53,943 nucleotides of DNA from Lachnospiraceae bacterium (lineage in GTDB: Bacteria; Bacillota; Clostridia; Lachnospirales; Lachnospiraceae), in assembly GCA_024697595.1 (NCBI GenBank), contig JAILFK010000011.1, positions 1 to 53,943 on the forward strand, written 5' to 3'. The notes beneath the pieces are model-generated. The model did not search any database. It had not been told where the DNA came from and saw only the letters and a list, made by a program, of their open reading frames with translations. This document shows positions 14,655-24,108 of the stretch, in pieces; positions within the stretch are counted from its first letter, which is position 1; every line of letters starts with the position of its first letter. A program made the translations under genes and the position numbers.

Positions 14655-14706
14655 ACAAAAGAAGAGCACTCCTACTCAATAGACCATTCCATTGATTAGT
14701 GTGCTC
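14655..14706 (-). terminator. Intrinsic terminator of the HD-domain gene
   Basis: Minus strand: GAGCAC and an inner TCAATGGA pair with TCTATTGA and GTGCTC, followed by TTCTTTTG. It lies about 75 bases after the stop at 14780. Confidence 0.7.
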
Positions 14707-14779
14707 TCCTTAGCTATTTGTACACCATATATATCGGTGACTTTTGTAAAATGTTTATAGTTATGGAAAATATTTTCCC

Positions 14780-15247
14780 TCACGCCTCCACCAAATTCAT
14801 CCTGTGCAAAATCATCTCGTTAAATGCACAATATTTGTCCGCCAAGCATACCAACCAGGCTTCCTTACATTTTGGCTTGTGAAAAAATGTTAACGGCCAC
14901 ATATGACTGCGAATTATATTTCTCTCTTTTTCTGTTATGGTAAATATTTTTTCAGCATTTACCAAAGCAGTCTCCGGATGGCTTATGCCGTGTCTGTAAT
15001 CGCTCAAGCCACTTTCCTTTATGTCGTAAAGATAATAGTCATGTAGCATCGCACCTCTGGCCAACGCCTTGTAATCGACTTGCACATGAAACTTTTCTGA
15101 TAAATAGTAGCTGTTCCAAGCCACATTTACGGCGTGCTGCAAGGTGGTATTGCCCTCGTGCTGCTCAAATGTCCCCATCTGCTTGATGTGCTCATCTGCC
15201 AACAACTGATTCAATTCCTCGATAAATATTTCTTTATTTGACTTCAT
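14780..15247 (-). CDS. HD-domain phosphohydrolase
   Basis: A 155-residue HD-superfamily protein. The metal-binding residues are visible as the His of TLQHAVNVA (about 38), the HD pair in GAMLHDYYLYD (about 68-69), the His of SHPETALVNA, and the late LADKYCAFNE. The length is that of a single catalytic domain. Such small HD proteins hydrolyse phosphate esters of nucleotides or related compounds; the substrate is unknown. It starts 6 bases after the membrane gene stops, so the two form a unit. Confidence 0.8.
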   Translation of the reverse strand: MKSNKEIFIEELNQLLADEHIKQMGTFEQHEGNTTLQHAVNVAWNSYYLSEKFHVQVDYKALARGAMLHDYYLYDIKESGLSDYRHGISHPETALVNAEKIFTITEKERNIIRSHMWPLTFFHKPKCKEAWLVCLADKYCAFNEMILHRMNLVEA

Positions 15248-15253
15248 ATAATA

Positions 15254-16105
15254 TCACTCTTCTTTTTCTTCATCCTCTTCATCTGGCGGGTCCACAATTG
15301 GAATAAACTTCGCCGCGAAGGAATTCTTATCACGATTTTTTATATAAAAATATCCAAAGGTACTAAAGACAAGTGCACCCACAAAATTTACCAGCAAATC
15401 CTTCATGGTATCGTTGATACCAATATCTAAATATCCGCCTTCAATCTCGTACTCACTTCCGTCTGCGAGATGTAGTGTCATGCCATCGATATCCTGGATG
15501 ATCACAGGTACATTTTTCCCGTCAGGATTGATCAATATACTTTTGATTTCAGTGACTAGGTAATCCTTTTGCATATCTACTGCAAAATATTTATCGCCAG
15601 CGTACTCGATAAACTCCCAACACACGCCAACTGTCATGGAAAAACAGCAAGCTGTGATTGCGACAAATAGTGGTGACAAATTCACATGCTTCGAATTCCT
15701 ATTTAACAAATCCACCAAACAAAATCCGATGGCGGCGCACAGGAATCCATTAATGGTGTGAAGCAAAGTGTCCCAACCAGGAATCTTGATGTAGAACTCG
15801 CTGATTTCGCCTAACACCTCTGCGGCAAAAATAAAGCAATAAACTATCGTCTCTAACACAGTAGGAAATCGAATTCCCAGCTGCTTGGTGACAATGTCAG
15901 GAATTGTAAACAAAAACAGTGTAAATATTGATAACACCGCATTGTTATAGCTTCCCGTGATAAACATTGCGATGGCGCAGAAAAATGTCAGCACTCGAAG
16001 AGTCACATACACCACTGCTGTGATGCGTCTTTTCTTCTTTAATTTCACAGACTGCCTCTCGCAATAATCCTCAAACTTTTTCTTTATTCCCCTAAATATA
16101 TTCAT
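15254..16105 (-). CDS. YjdF/DUF2238-like membrane protein
   Basis: A 283-residue protein with about five to six hydrophobic helices between residues 25 and 175 and a last one near 235. Marker segments are GWDTLLHTINGF, CWEFIEY and DTMKDLLVNFVGAL, as in the DUF2238 family. A roughly 50-residue hydrophilic insert precedes the last helix, and the tail is acidic (DPPDEEDEEKEE). Start at MNIFRG, because the in-frame ATG 22 codons upstream lies inside the terminator of the cobalamin operon. Function unknown; the family has conserved polar residues in the membrane. Confidence 0.75.
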   Translation of the reverse strand: MNIFRGIKKKFEDYCERQSVKLKKKRRITAVVYVTLRVLTFFCAIAMFITGSYNNAVLSIFTLFLFTIPDIVTKQLGIRFPTVLETIVYCFIFAAEVLGEISEFYIKIPGWDTLLHTINGFLCAAIGFCLVDLLNRNSKHVNLSPLFVAITACCFSMTVGVCWEFIEYAGDKYFAVDMQKDYLVTEIKSILINPDGKNVPVIIQDIDGMTLHLADGSEYEIEGGYLDIGINDTMKDLLVNFVGALVFSTFGYFYIKNRDKNSFAAKFIPIVDPPDEEDEEKEE

Positions 16106-16133
16106 TGAATTTACCCGCTTCCGATATTTTTCA

Positions 16134-16181
16134 TAAAAAATGCTGCACAAACACTTAGATTTACTAAGCATTTATGCAGCA
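16134..16181 (-). terminator. Intrinsic terminator of the cobalamin operon
   Basis: Minus strand: TGCTGCATAAATGCTTAG, a 5-base loop, then CTAAGTGTTTGTGCAGCA and TTTTTT. The long, nearly perfect stem lies 43 bases after the cbiA stop and closes the 20-kb operon. Confidence 0.9.
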
Positions 16182-16223
16182 CTAATTGTAACATGAATAT
16201 TGATTATTTCATAGGAAATATTC

Positions 16224-17651
16224 CTATTTATTATCAACCCGTTCAGGATACATATCATGATTTCCAAAGCGACAACAAGCCTCTACGAATACGCGTGGAA
16301 ATGTTTCATTACTACCATAATAAAGATGCGCAAATCCCCACCAATGATTCTCTCCAATCAATGCAGATTCCCAATTTCTCCCCGTCACGGGTTTCGTAGC
16401 GATGGCATCCGAGCCATTCTCCTCACAATCATAATAATGAAATTCATGCGCACGAATATTTCCAGCATCCATTGGTAAAAAACGTGCCATCTTCTCTTTC
16501 ATCGTAATATAGCCAAAACGAACTAGCTTCCCGGTGTTATAACAATTTCTCGGAATCAATCCACACATCGGATATTTCTCACCCGATGCATCTTCTATAG
16601 ATTCATGTAAATACATAAATCCACCGCATTCCGCTAGGGAAGGCATCCCATCCTTTATCGCATTCGAAATCGCTTCTCGCATGGAAATGTTTTCACTCAA
16701 TTTTTGAGCAAATAATTCCGGATAACCGCCACCTAGAAGAATACCCTGGATGTTTTCTGGAAGGTGCGCGTCATGAAGCGGCGAAAAGAAAATCAGATCC
16801 GCTCCCATTTTCTCTAATAAACGAAGGTTTTCGTCATAATAAAAGCAAAAGGCTTCATCCCTAGCAACCGCAATACGTGGGCGAAAATCCTGGCCCTCGC
16901 CAGCTTTCAGCTCATTATGTATCCCGACGTTCTCTTTCGTATTTGATAACGCAGCTACTACATCGTCATTCGAAAGCGTACTCTCTTCTAACAAGCGCTC
17001 TAAATCCATGGTTTCCTGCAATAGCTTACCAAGTGTATCCGCCTGCTTTGTCAAATTTTTTACTTCCTCCGGTAATTTCAGTCCCAGATACCGGCTCTCC
17101 AGCGTACCATCTGTCTGTTTTGGCAGATAACCAAAAACAGCTATTCCAAGCTCTTCTTCGATCACCGGCTTAATCAAACCATAATAAGATTTTGAAATCT
17201 TATTTAATATTACGCCCGCGATCCGATGTTCCCTATCCATCTGCAAAAAACCGGATATTACAGCGAGGATGGAACGTCCCATCCCATGCGCATCTACCAC
17301 TAAAACAATGGGTAAATCCAAAACAGATGCAACTTCATAACTGGAACCCTCATTCGATACAGGATTCATTCCATCATAAAGTCCCATCACGCCCTCCACA
17401 ACCGAGATTTCGCTATCATTTTCACGGTAAAATACTTCCCGAATTCCATCCGAACCACTAAAGAACAAATCCAAATTTTTCGAAGGGACTCCAAGCACCT
17501 CCTTATGAAACATCGGATCGATATAGTCCGGTCCGCACTTAAAGGAACGAACCGCGTGGCCGCTCTGCTTCAAAGCCATTAATAGTCCGCATGTAATCGT
17601 TGTTTTACCACATCCACTACCTGTGGCAGCAATTAGGAATCCTCTATTCAT
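16224..17651 (-). CDS. cbiA: Cobyrinate a,c-diamide synthase CbiA
   Basis: A 475-residue ATP-dependent glutamine amidotransferase that amidates the a and c side chains of (cobalt) cobyrinate. The N-terminal dethiobiotin-synthetase-like domain has the loop ATGSGCGKTT (9-18) and CGPDYIDPMFH. The C-terminal class I amidotransferase domain has the nucleophile Cys in LAECGGFMYL and a His near the end in the ARAHEFHYY-type region. Start at MNRGF with AAAGGAG before it; seven more residues are possible upstream without a good site. It is the last gene of the operon, one base after the cbiJET stop. Confidence 0.93.
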   Translation of the reverse strand: MNRGFLIAATGSGCGKTTITCGLLMALKQSGHAVRSFKCGPDYIDPMFHKEVLGVPSKNLDLFFSGSDGIREVFYRENDSEISVVEGVMGLYDGMNPVSNEGSSYEVASVLDLPIVLVVDAHGMGRSILAVISGFLQMDREHRIAGVILNKISKSYYGLIKPVIEEELGIAVFGYLPKQTDGTLESRYLGLKLPEEVKNLTKQADTLGKLLQETMDLERLLEESTLSNDDVVAALSNTKENVGIHNELKAGEGQDFRPRIAVARDEAFCFYYDENLRLLEKMGADLIFFSPLHDAHLPENIQGILLGGGYPELFAQKLSENISMREAISNAIKDGMPSLAECGGFMYLHESIEDASGEKYPMCGLIPRNCYNTGKLVRFGYITMKEKMARFLPMDAGNIRAHEFHYYDCEENGSDAIATKPVTGRNWESALIGENHWWGFAHLYYGSNETFPRVFVEACCRFGNHDMYPERVDNK

Positions 17652-17673
17652 TCTAAACTCCTTTGCAATCATC

Positions 17674-19737
17674 CTACTTATTTTTTTTACAAAAACGGAA
17701 CGCGAAAATAAAGACCGGATTATTCGCCTGCAACATATGATAAGATCCCAGTTCCTTTACCTTACTTACCGAAACTTGCGTTACAGCTACATCGGTAACC
17801 GAAAATAACTTTAGGGCATTCTGCATTTCTACAATGCTTTCCATACTGACCGCCGTCATAACAACACGCATCTTCGGATTGATCCTTTGTAACTCATATA
17901 ATATATCGATTAAATGTCCCTTATTTCCTCCGATAAATGCACAGTCAGCAGCCGGGAAATCCATAAAGCCCTTCGGTGCACACGCCTTTCTTACATGAAC
18001 ATTTCTAATGTTAAAATGAGAAAGATTCCGTTGAATCAAATCCACAGCACTTTCCTTACAATCTACTGCATAGACCGTAATATCAGGAGACATCATCGCG
18101 GCTTGAATAGCAATCGAACCGGTGCCGGCACCAATATCATAGACTATCGAATCGTTCGCTAATTCTAATTGACTAATCACAAGTTTTCGCACTTCCTCCT
18201 TCGTTATAGGAACCTGATCTCGAAGGAAATCCTCATCCTTTAGCTCTGGAGCAAGCGGTCTACGATGTGGTGCATCCTGTACCATCGCACCTACATATAA
18301 ACCGTCTTTTTCCAACGATTCCAGCTGCTTTGCCAATTCTATCGGCTGATCTGTCGAAAAATCATACACCTTTTCCTCATCATACGATAAGGCATATCCT
18401 AAATAGAAATGTATCTGCCCTGCAAATTCAAGCGTGCGCAAACACTCGGCCATTTTCTTAAAATTATCTAATCCCGATGTCAAAAAGAACATTTTCTTTT
18501 CATAGCGAATAGCATCCAATAATTGTGGTATCCAGCGCTCTTCCGAAACACCATGGAAACTTAGGATTTTCGCATCCTGCCATGGAATCCCAATCCGTGC
18601 GGAGAGCATCTGTATCGATGAAATCCCCGGAAGAATCTGCAAAGAAACATCTGGGAATTTTTCCATCAGCGCTTCACGTATCTTAGACGCTCCACTATAA
18701 AAACCGGAATCTCCGGAAAACAGAATGACGACATGGGCTTCTCCGCAGTGGTCTCTTTGAATTTCCTCTAACTCCGGCAGAATATCCTCTGTCAAATAGT
18801 AAGGATACTTCTGTCCATTGCATACACACGTTTCCAACATGCGAGGAGCACCAAATACATAATCCGCCTTCTCTATAGCTCTTCGCACCTCCTTCGTCAT
18901 CGATTCCGCTGTTCCGCAGCCGATGCCGGCCAAGGTAATCTGCAAACTTCTGCGTTCTAGCGATACTTCTAAAAGCTCCTCTAGACGAGTACAAACTTCC
19001 TGCATGGAAAGTGCCTCTTCACAGTTGCTCTCCGGACGACGAATAATATGTGTTTTCACATCACATTCTTCGGCAGCGGAAATCTTGGATTCCACACCGC
19101 CCGTATGACCACTTTCCTTGGTAACCATATGACGGATGTTATATTCCTGCATCAGGGACAGATTCATTTCCTTGGAAAATGGACCCTGCATCGCAATAAT
19201 CTGCTTACCCTCTAGTCCATTTTCATAGCATAATTCTAAACTCTCCAGTCCAGGGAGAACGCGTACCACCAGGCGTTCACGAAGTGAAGAATCCTGACAA
19301 TACATCTTTAAATCCTTCGACCCGGTCGTCAGGAAAATGTTTCCCTCCGTTTCTAGCAGCGCATTTGCACATTCCTCGGCAGATACATAATAAGCTGTTC
19401 CCTCGGGATTTGTCATATCCGCATCCGTATTGGGACGGAGTAAACGTAGATAGGTGATATCCGTATCTTCCACGCTCTTCTGAATTATAGATGTTACAAG
19501 GTTTGCATAGGGATGAGTTGCATCCACAATCACCGAGATTTTCTCCTTTTTATATAACTTTTGCATCTTCTTGCAATCCAAACGTCCTTCGTGAATCGTC
19601 ACATGTGGAAGTTCCGGCATCACAAGAGAACCGTATTCCGTAGCCACACAAACATGACAATCTATGGAATTTCGGTCCAAAACCTCTGCTAATTCTCTTC
19701 CTTCTGTCGTCCCTGAAAAAATCAGTATGTTACCCAT
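17674..19737 (-). CDS. cbiJET: CbiJ-CbiE-CbiT triple fusion
   Basis: A 687-residue protein with three enzymes in one chain. Residues 1-255 are cobalt-precorrin-6A reductase CbiJ (LIFSGTTEGRELA, VDATHPYA, TKESGHTGG). Residues about 265-470 are the C5 methylase CbiE (LAGIGCGTAESMT, LFSGDSGFYSG, LPGISS). Residues about 480-687 are the C15 methylase and decarboxylase CbiT (ITKEEVRKL, DIGAGTGSIAIQAA). CbiE-CbiT fusions are common; adding CbiJ at the N terminus is less so. The three activities act on precorrin-6/7 steps, so fusion may channel intermediates. No frameshift or stop interrupts it. Confidence 0.92.
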   Translation of the reverse strand: MGNILIFSGTTEGRELAEVLDRNSIDCHVCVATEYGSLVMPELPHVTIHEGRLDCKKMQKLYKKEKISVIVDATHPYANLVTSIIQKSVEDTDITYLRLLRPNTDADMTNPEGTAYYVSAEECANALLETEGNIFLTTGSKDLKMYCQDSSLRERLVVRVLPGLESLELCYENGLEGKQIIAMQGPFSKEMNLSLMQEYNIRHMVTKESGHTGGVESKISAAEECDVKTHIIRRPESNCEEALSMQEVCTRLEELLEVSLERRSLQITLAGIGCGTAESMTKEVRRAIEKADYVFGAPRMLETCVCNGQKYPYYLTEDILPELEEIQRDHCGEAHVVILFSGDSGFYSGASKIREALMEKFPDVSLQILPGISSIQMLSARIGIPWQDAKILSFHGVSEERWIPQLLDAIRYEKKMFFLTSGLDNFKKMAECLRTLEFAGQIHFYLGYALSYDEEKVYDFSTDQPIELAKQLESLEKDGLYVGAMVQDAPHRRPLAPELKDEDFLRDQVPITKEEVRKLVISQLELANDSIVYDIGAGTGSIAIQAAMMSPDITVYAVDCKESAVDLIQRNLSHFNIRNVHVRKACAPKGFMDFPAADCAFIGGNKGHLIDILYELQRINPKMRVVMTAVSMESIVEMQNALKLFSVTDVAVTQVSVSKVKELGSYHMLQANNPVFIFAFRFCKKNK

Positions 19738-19748
19738 ATCTTTCCTCT

Positions 19749-20495
19749 TTATCTCTCTGTCTTGGTTAAATATCCTCTCGGCGTCACGAGATGATTTTCT
19801 CTAATAAATGTCATCGAATTTCCAATAAACACCGTTGTAAACATATTGACCTCGCAGTCGCGAAGTTCCTGCAACGTGCAAGTCGTCGCACTCGTTCCTT
19901 CCCGACCAATATTTTCGACATAACCGCAGGCACGTTCCGGTGAGGCGCCCGCCGATAGCATAATATCGCAAGCCTTCTGTAGATAATCCACACGTTTATG
20001 ACTGGACGGATTATAGAGCGCCATTGAAAAATCGCCTTGAATAGCTGCGATGATTCTCTTTTCAATCACTTCCCAAGGCGTCATCAAATCACTCAAACTA
20101 ATCACGCAATAATCATGATTAAGTGGTGCCCCCAGTACTGCCGCACCGCTATTCGCCGCTGTGATACCGGGAACTACCACAAGTTCGATTTCTGAATCTT
20201 CGGGACGCAATTCGTACATCAACGATGCCAGACCATAAACGCCGGCATCGCCACTGCAAATCAGCGCCACCGTCCTGCCTTCCTCTGCCAGTTTCAAGCA
20301 GAGTTCACAGCGTTCCACCTCTTTTTTCATCCCTGTTGTACGGTAACATTTCTCGGGATAAAACTTCTTCATAAGCTCAACATAAACTGTATAACCAATC
20401 ACAATCTCACTCTGTTCGATTGCATTTTTCGCCTGCCCAGTAAAAAAACTCTCATCGCCTGGGCCCATACCAACGATATAAATTAACTTTGCCAT
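19749..20495 (-). CDS. cbiH: Cobalt-precorrin-3 C17-methyltransferase CbiH
   Basis: A 248-residue tetrapyrrole (SAM) methylase that methylates C17 and drives ring contraction. It has the family's YIVGMGPGDESFFT start, VALICSGDAGVYGLA, and VVPGITAANSGAAVLGAPLNHDYCVISLSD, the signature of the C17 enzyme. Length is normal. It overlaps the end of cbiG by 13 bases, which points to coupled translation. Confidence 0.92.
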   Translation of the reverse strand: MAKLIYIVGMGPGDESFFTGQAKNAIEQSEIVIGYTVYVELMKKFYPEKCYRTTGMKKEVERCELCLKLAEEGRTVALICSGDAGVYGLASLMYELRPEDSEIELVVVPGITAANSGAAVLGAPLNHDYCVISLSDLMTPWEVIEKRIIAAIQGDFSMALYNPSSHKRVDYLQKACDIMLSAGASPERACGYVENIGREGTSATTCTLQELRDCEVNMFTTVFIGNSMTFIRENHLVTPRGYLTKTER

Positions 20496-21559
20496 CTCAA
20501 ATTCACCCTTCTTTTTGCGATTGCAAGTGTCATCCCATCTTTAGCAATCTTTTTCTGTACCAAAACGCCATCCTCTGCTGCTACCATCGCCGCCCGTTCA
20601 CAGACATTTGAAACTCCAGTAATTTCCTGCACAAAATCAGATTCTGAAAAATTGCCCGAAACGTTCTCCAGTATTCGGGGAGAATAGGTTAGAAATGGTA
20701 ACGCTACCTGCTGTGCAAACTGAACAAGCCCATATTCTCTTGCCTTCAGATCAATTGATGCCACCGCAGATACTTCCGAAAGTTCCACATGGGCTTCGAT
20801 AAATGTCCTTAATTTCTCTGCAGACGTTCCTTTCTTACAGCCAACACCAATCACATAAGGCTTCACACGTAAAACCAGAATGTCCCCATCCGCGGTGGCG
20901 TAGCTCGCTCGCTTGGAATCCGGATGGATGACAAGGACATCACAGTCTAGATTTTGATTATCCTGTTCATCACAAGATAAATATGAAACACCATAGTCAC
21001 ATGGCAATTCACCCGTAAAACCAATGCCCGGTTCCAGTATAAATCGGATTTTCTTCCCATCTAACACATGCTTAGACACTTCTTGAATCCCGTTTCGATT
21101 CAAAATCTCCAAACCATTTTCCCAGGCAAATACATCTACCGAGAATGTCCGATTTACATCTGTTGCTGTTGTAATCACGGCTTTTGGCGAATATACTTTC
21201 TCCGCTCTTATTTGTCCATTTATCGTCCGTTCATAAAAGCGCCGTTCGATTTCTAAAGCCCAGGCATTCGCTCGTCCCATATGACCGGATAAGATGGGAA
21301 TGACAAACTGCGCCGCTTCATCCATCACGAGAACCGGGCTATCCTTACATTTATCCGACACCGATGATGCAATCGCACGGACTGCAATGCCTGCCGCACC
21401 GATAAAAAGAATCGGTGCGCGAAGGGAAAAACAATCATGCACCCACTCATGGAGATCTTCGCCATCTCGCCTCTCCCAGATATGCTCTGGAAATGCATCT
21501 TCTACCTCTTTTGCCAATTCCCATCCTCGCTTTGTAAATGCAACAATTCTAACTATCAT
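20483..21559 (-). CDS. cbiG: Cobalt-precorrin-5A hydrolase CbiG
   Basis: A 358-residue protein that opens the delta-lactone of cobalt-precorrin-5A and releases acetaldehyde. The N-terminal domain has FIGAAGIAVRAIA and VIPILSGHMGRANAWA. A central domain follows, and the C-terminal CbiG domain has VIGVGCKKGTSAEKL and VASIDLKAREYGL. Length and order are those of full CbiG. The start overlaps the cbiF stop by 4 bases. Confidence 0.92.
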   Translation of the reverse strand: MIVRIVAFTKRGWELAKEVEDAFPEHIWERRDGEDLHEWVHDCFSLRAPILFIGAAGIAVRAIASSVSDKCKDSPVLVMDEAAQFVIPILSGHMGRANAWALEIERRFYERTINGQIRAEKVYSPKAVITTATDVNRTFSVDVFAWENGLEILNRNGIQEVSKHVLDGKKIRFILEPGIGFTGELPCDYGVSYLSCDEQDNQNLDCDVLVIHPDSKRASYATADGDILVLRVKPYVIGVGCKKGTSAEKLRTFIEAHVELSEVSAVASIDLKAREYGLVQFAQQVALPFLTYSPRILENVSGNFSESDFVQEITGVSNVCERAAMVAAEDGVLVQKKIAKDGMTLAIAKRRVNLRWQS

Positions 21560-22347
21560 TTCTTCGCTCCCCTATATTCTGTAGAAAAGTCATCCGCATA
21601 AAGTCTTGACTTTTCATAGCTCGATGTCTGAATCACATCCCCCACCAGAATTAACGCTGTCTTCGTAATCCCATGTGCTTTCGCTGTCTCATCTAATCTA
21701 GATACGGTCGTCAGATATTTCTCTTCTTCCGGCCAAGATGCCTTGTATACAATTGCTGCCGGTGTATCTGCCGGATAACCGCCTGCCATCAGCTTTTCCG
21801 ACAATTTATCAAGCATGGATGTGCTAAGATAAATCGCCATCGTTGCCTGATGAGACGCGAAGCGCTCGATACTTTCGAGCTCCGGCACATCCGTCTTCCC
21901 TGCCATTCTTGTGATAATCAGCGATTGCGAGATTCCTGGGAGTGTAAATTCGAGGTCCAGACTGGCCGCCGCGCCAAAGCAGGCACTGACCCCCGGACAT
22001 GTTTCATAGTGAATGCCCTTAAGATCGAGCGCATCCATCTGCTCCCGAATCGCTCCATAGACACTAGGATCCCCCGTATGCAAACGAACCACTTGTTTCT
22101 TCTCATCTACCGCCTGATAGATTACATCCAAAACTTCTTCGAGTGTCATATAAGCGCTGTTATGAATCTCTGCCTCCGGGCAATACTCCAGAAGTTCGGG
22201 ATTCACAAGCGAACCCGCATAGATTACCACATCCGCCTGCTCCAAAAGCCTTGCACCGCGAACCGTAATCAAGTCCTTCGCACCACATCCAGCTCCAACA
22301 AAGTGTACCCATATCTTATCTTTTTCATCCAAATTGTTTAATTTCAT
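21556..22347 (-). CDS. cbiF: Cobalt-precorrin-4 C11-methyltransferase CbiF
   Basis: A 263-residue tetrapyrrole methylase of the C11 type. It shows VHFVGAGCGAKDLITVRGARLL, VIYAGSLVNPELL, LHTGDPSVYGAIREQ and CPGVSACFGAAASL. It acts just before CbiG. It overlaps cbiD by 23 bases at the start and cbiG by 4 at the end. Confidence 0.93.
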   Translation of the reverse strand: MKLNNLDEKDKIWVHFVGAGCGAKDLITVRGARLLEQADVVIYAGSLVNPELLEYCPEAEIHNSAYMTLEEVLDVIYQAVDEKKQVVRLHTGDPSVYGAIREQMDALDLKGIHYETCPGVSACFGAAASLDLEFTLPGISQSLIITRMAGKTDVPELESIERFASHQATMAIYLSTSMLDKLSEKLMAGGYPADTPAAIVYKASWPEEEKYLTTVSRLDETAKAHGITKTALILVGDVIQTSSYEKSRLYADDFSTEYRGAKK

Positions 22348-23470
22348 ATATTAAATCCTCTGCTCCATCGGTCTTTCCCATCAGACCATATTCATTCGAA
22401 AAAACGATGCATTCGATTTCAAATCGTCCTGCCGCACGTTTCTTGAGATAATCCTGGATTTTCTCCATCACAATCGACATAAATTCCGTCTCGACACCCT
22501 CACGTTTCACAATCTCGTAAGCTGCATCCGTCGAGATACATTCCTGCATCTCTTGTAGTGATTCCAAGCTCATTCCACATCGTAATCCTGCACTGATCAT
22601 CAATTCGATTCTACAATCTGCTTCCTGCGAATGCATATTCATAATGCCGCCAGAAACTTTAATTAACTTGCCAATATGTCCGCATAATAACACCTTCTGA
22701 AATCCAAGAGTTCCAATCTGATCCAGTGTAGTTCCAAGAAAATTCGAACACTTCACGGCAAGATTCAAATCAAATCCATATGTCTCTCGCATAAAATCTA
22801 GTCCATAATTTCCCGGCGCAATGACGATATTCTCCATCCCAAGCGCCTTCTTCTGGTTCAATTCCACTTGAATTGTATCAAGAAGCGCCTGCTTACTCAT
22901 CGGCTCCACCACACCAGAAGTCCCCAGAATCGAGATTCCACCGACGATTCCCAATCTGGGATTAAAGGTCTTCTCGGCTATCGCTTTGCCCTCCGGTACG
23001 GAAATGACTACGCGAAGCATCCCCGTATAATCCAGCATATCCATCACTTCCTGAACTTCCTCTAGAATCATCTGTCTCGGAACGGAGTTAATCGCAGCAT
23101 TTCCAACTGGCTGATCGAGTCCCGGCTTGGTAACGCAGCCGACACCTTCTCCTCCTTCAAGAATAATTCTACTTCCTACTTTCTGTTTTTCTGATACTGA
23201 AGAAGGCAACATTTCCACATCCTCAAGGAAACACACCGTCGCATAGATCAGCGCTCCCGTCGTTTCGTCCGGATCATCGCCACCATCCTTTCGAACGGCA
23301 CAACTCACTTCTCTCTCCGAGCGTTTGATATCGAGGATTTCCGGTGTATATTCCAGTCCCTTCGGTGTCTGAATCGAAATCTCATGTTTTTCCTTGCCGC
23401 TTAACAGCATATAAGCTGCGGCCTTGGCAGCTGCTGCACTGCAGCTTCCGGTTGTAAATCCAATTCTCAT
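22325..23470 (-). CDS. cbiD: Cobalt-precorrin-5B C1-methyltransferase CbiD
   Basis: A 381-residue enzyme that methylates C1 in the anaerobic pathway. The N terminus RIGFTTGSCSAAAAKAA is the family signature. KDGGDDPDETTGA and GTSGVVEPMS are also present. CbiD is specific to the cobalt-early pathway, which shows that this operon is the anaerobic type. It overlaps cbiC by 4 bases. Confidence 0.93.
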   Translation of the reverse strand: MRIGFTTGSCSAAAAKAAAYMLLSGKEKHEISIQTPKGLEYTPEILDIKRSEREVSCAVRKDGGDDPDETTGALIYATVCFLEDVEMLPSSVSEKQKVGSRIILEGGEGVGCVTKPGLDQPVGNAAINSVPRQMILEEVQEVMDMLDYTGMLRVVISVPEGKAIAEKTFNPRLGIVGGISILGTSGVVEPMSKQALLDTIQVELNQKKALGMENIVIAPGNYGLDFMRETYGFDLNLAVKCSNFLGTTLDQIGTLGFQKVLLCGHIGKLIKVSGGIMNMHSQEADCRIELMISAGLRCGMSLESLQEMQECISTDAAYEIVKREGVETEFMSIVMEKIQDYLKKRAAGRFEIECIVFSNEYGLMGKTDGAEDLIYEIKQFG

Positions 23471-24108
23471 AGATTCCCCTTTTTCATCTCATAAAAAACC
23501 GCATTACAAATCGCTGCGGCTACATTACTTCCACCTTTTCTTCCCTCATTAATAATATAGGGAATATCCGTCTCCATAATTCTCTCTTTAGCCGCGACGA
23601 CATTGACAAATCCAACGGGAACACCGATGACAAATTCCGGTCGAAATTCCCCACGGTCATACATCTCTCTTAGATTCATCAGCGCTGTCGGCGCATTTCC
23701 AATCGCAAAAATCACCTTGTTGGGGAGTTTTGCCGCGCGTTCCATACTGACAGTCGCACGCGTCACAGCACGTTTTTTTGCCTCGGCAGCAACATCTGCA
23801 TCCGCCATAAAACAATGGACTTCACCGCCAAATTCCGCCAAGACACCTTTATTAATTCCGGACAATGCCATATTCGTATCGGTCACAATATGCGCCCCTT
23901 CGCGAATTAACTTCGCCATCCTAGGAATCGCATCCTCGGAAAAGCGCATCGTCTCAGCATATTCAAAATCCGCCGTCGTATGAATACATCTCTTTACAAG
24001 AAATGCAACTTCTTCCGGAATATCAAGATTCCTCTCTTTTAATTCCTGCGTAATGATTTCAAAACTCTTGGCTTCAATTTCCATAGGTGCAATATGTTCA
24101 ATCTTCAT
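23467..24108 (-). CDS. cbiC: Cobalt-precorrin-8 methylmutase CbiC
   Basis: A 213-residue mutase that moves the methyl group from C11 to C12 to give cobyrinate. The catalytic His is His43 in RCIHTTADFEY. DTNMALSGINK and IGVPVGFVNVVAAKE complete the family pattern. It overlaps the end of the CobD-like gene by 11 bases. Confidence 0.93.
   Translation of the reverse strand: MKIEHIAPMEIEAKSFEIITQELKERNLDIPEEVAFLVKRCIHTTADFEYAETMRFSEDAIPRMAKLIREGAHIVTDTNMALSGINKGVLAEFGGEVHCFMADADVAAEAKKRAVTRATVSMERAAKLPNKVIFAIGNAPTALMNLREMYDRGEFRPEFVIGVPVGFVNVVAAKERIMETDIPYIINEGRKGGSNVAAAICNAVFYEMKKGNL

Noticed and set aside
16106-16171. Longer N terminus for the YjdF-like protein
   Set aside because: The upstream ATG lies inside the stem of the cobalamin operon terminator, so it would not be on a separate transcript in a usable way.
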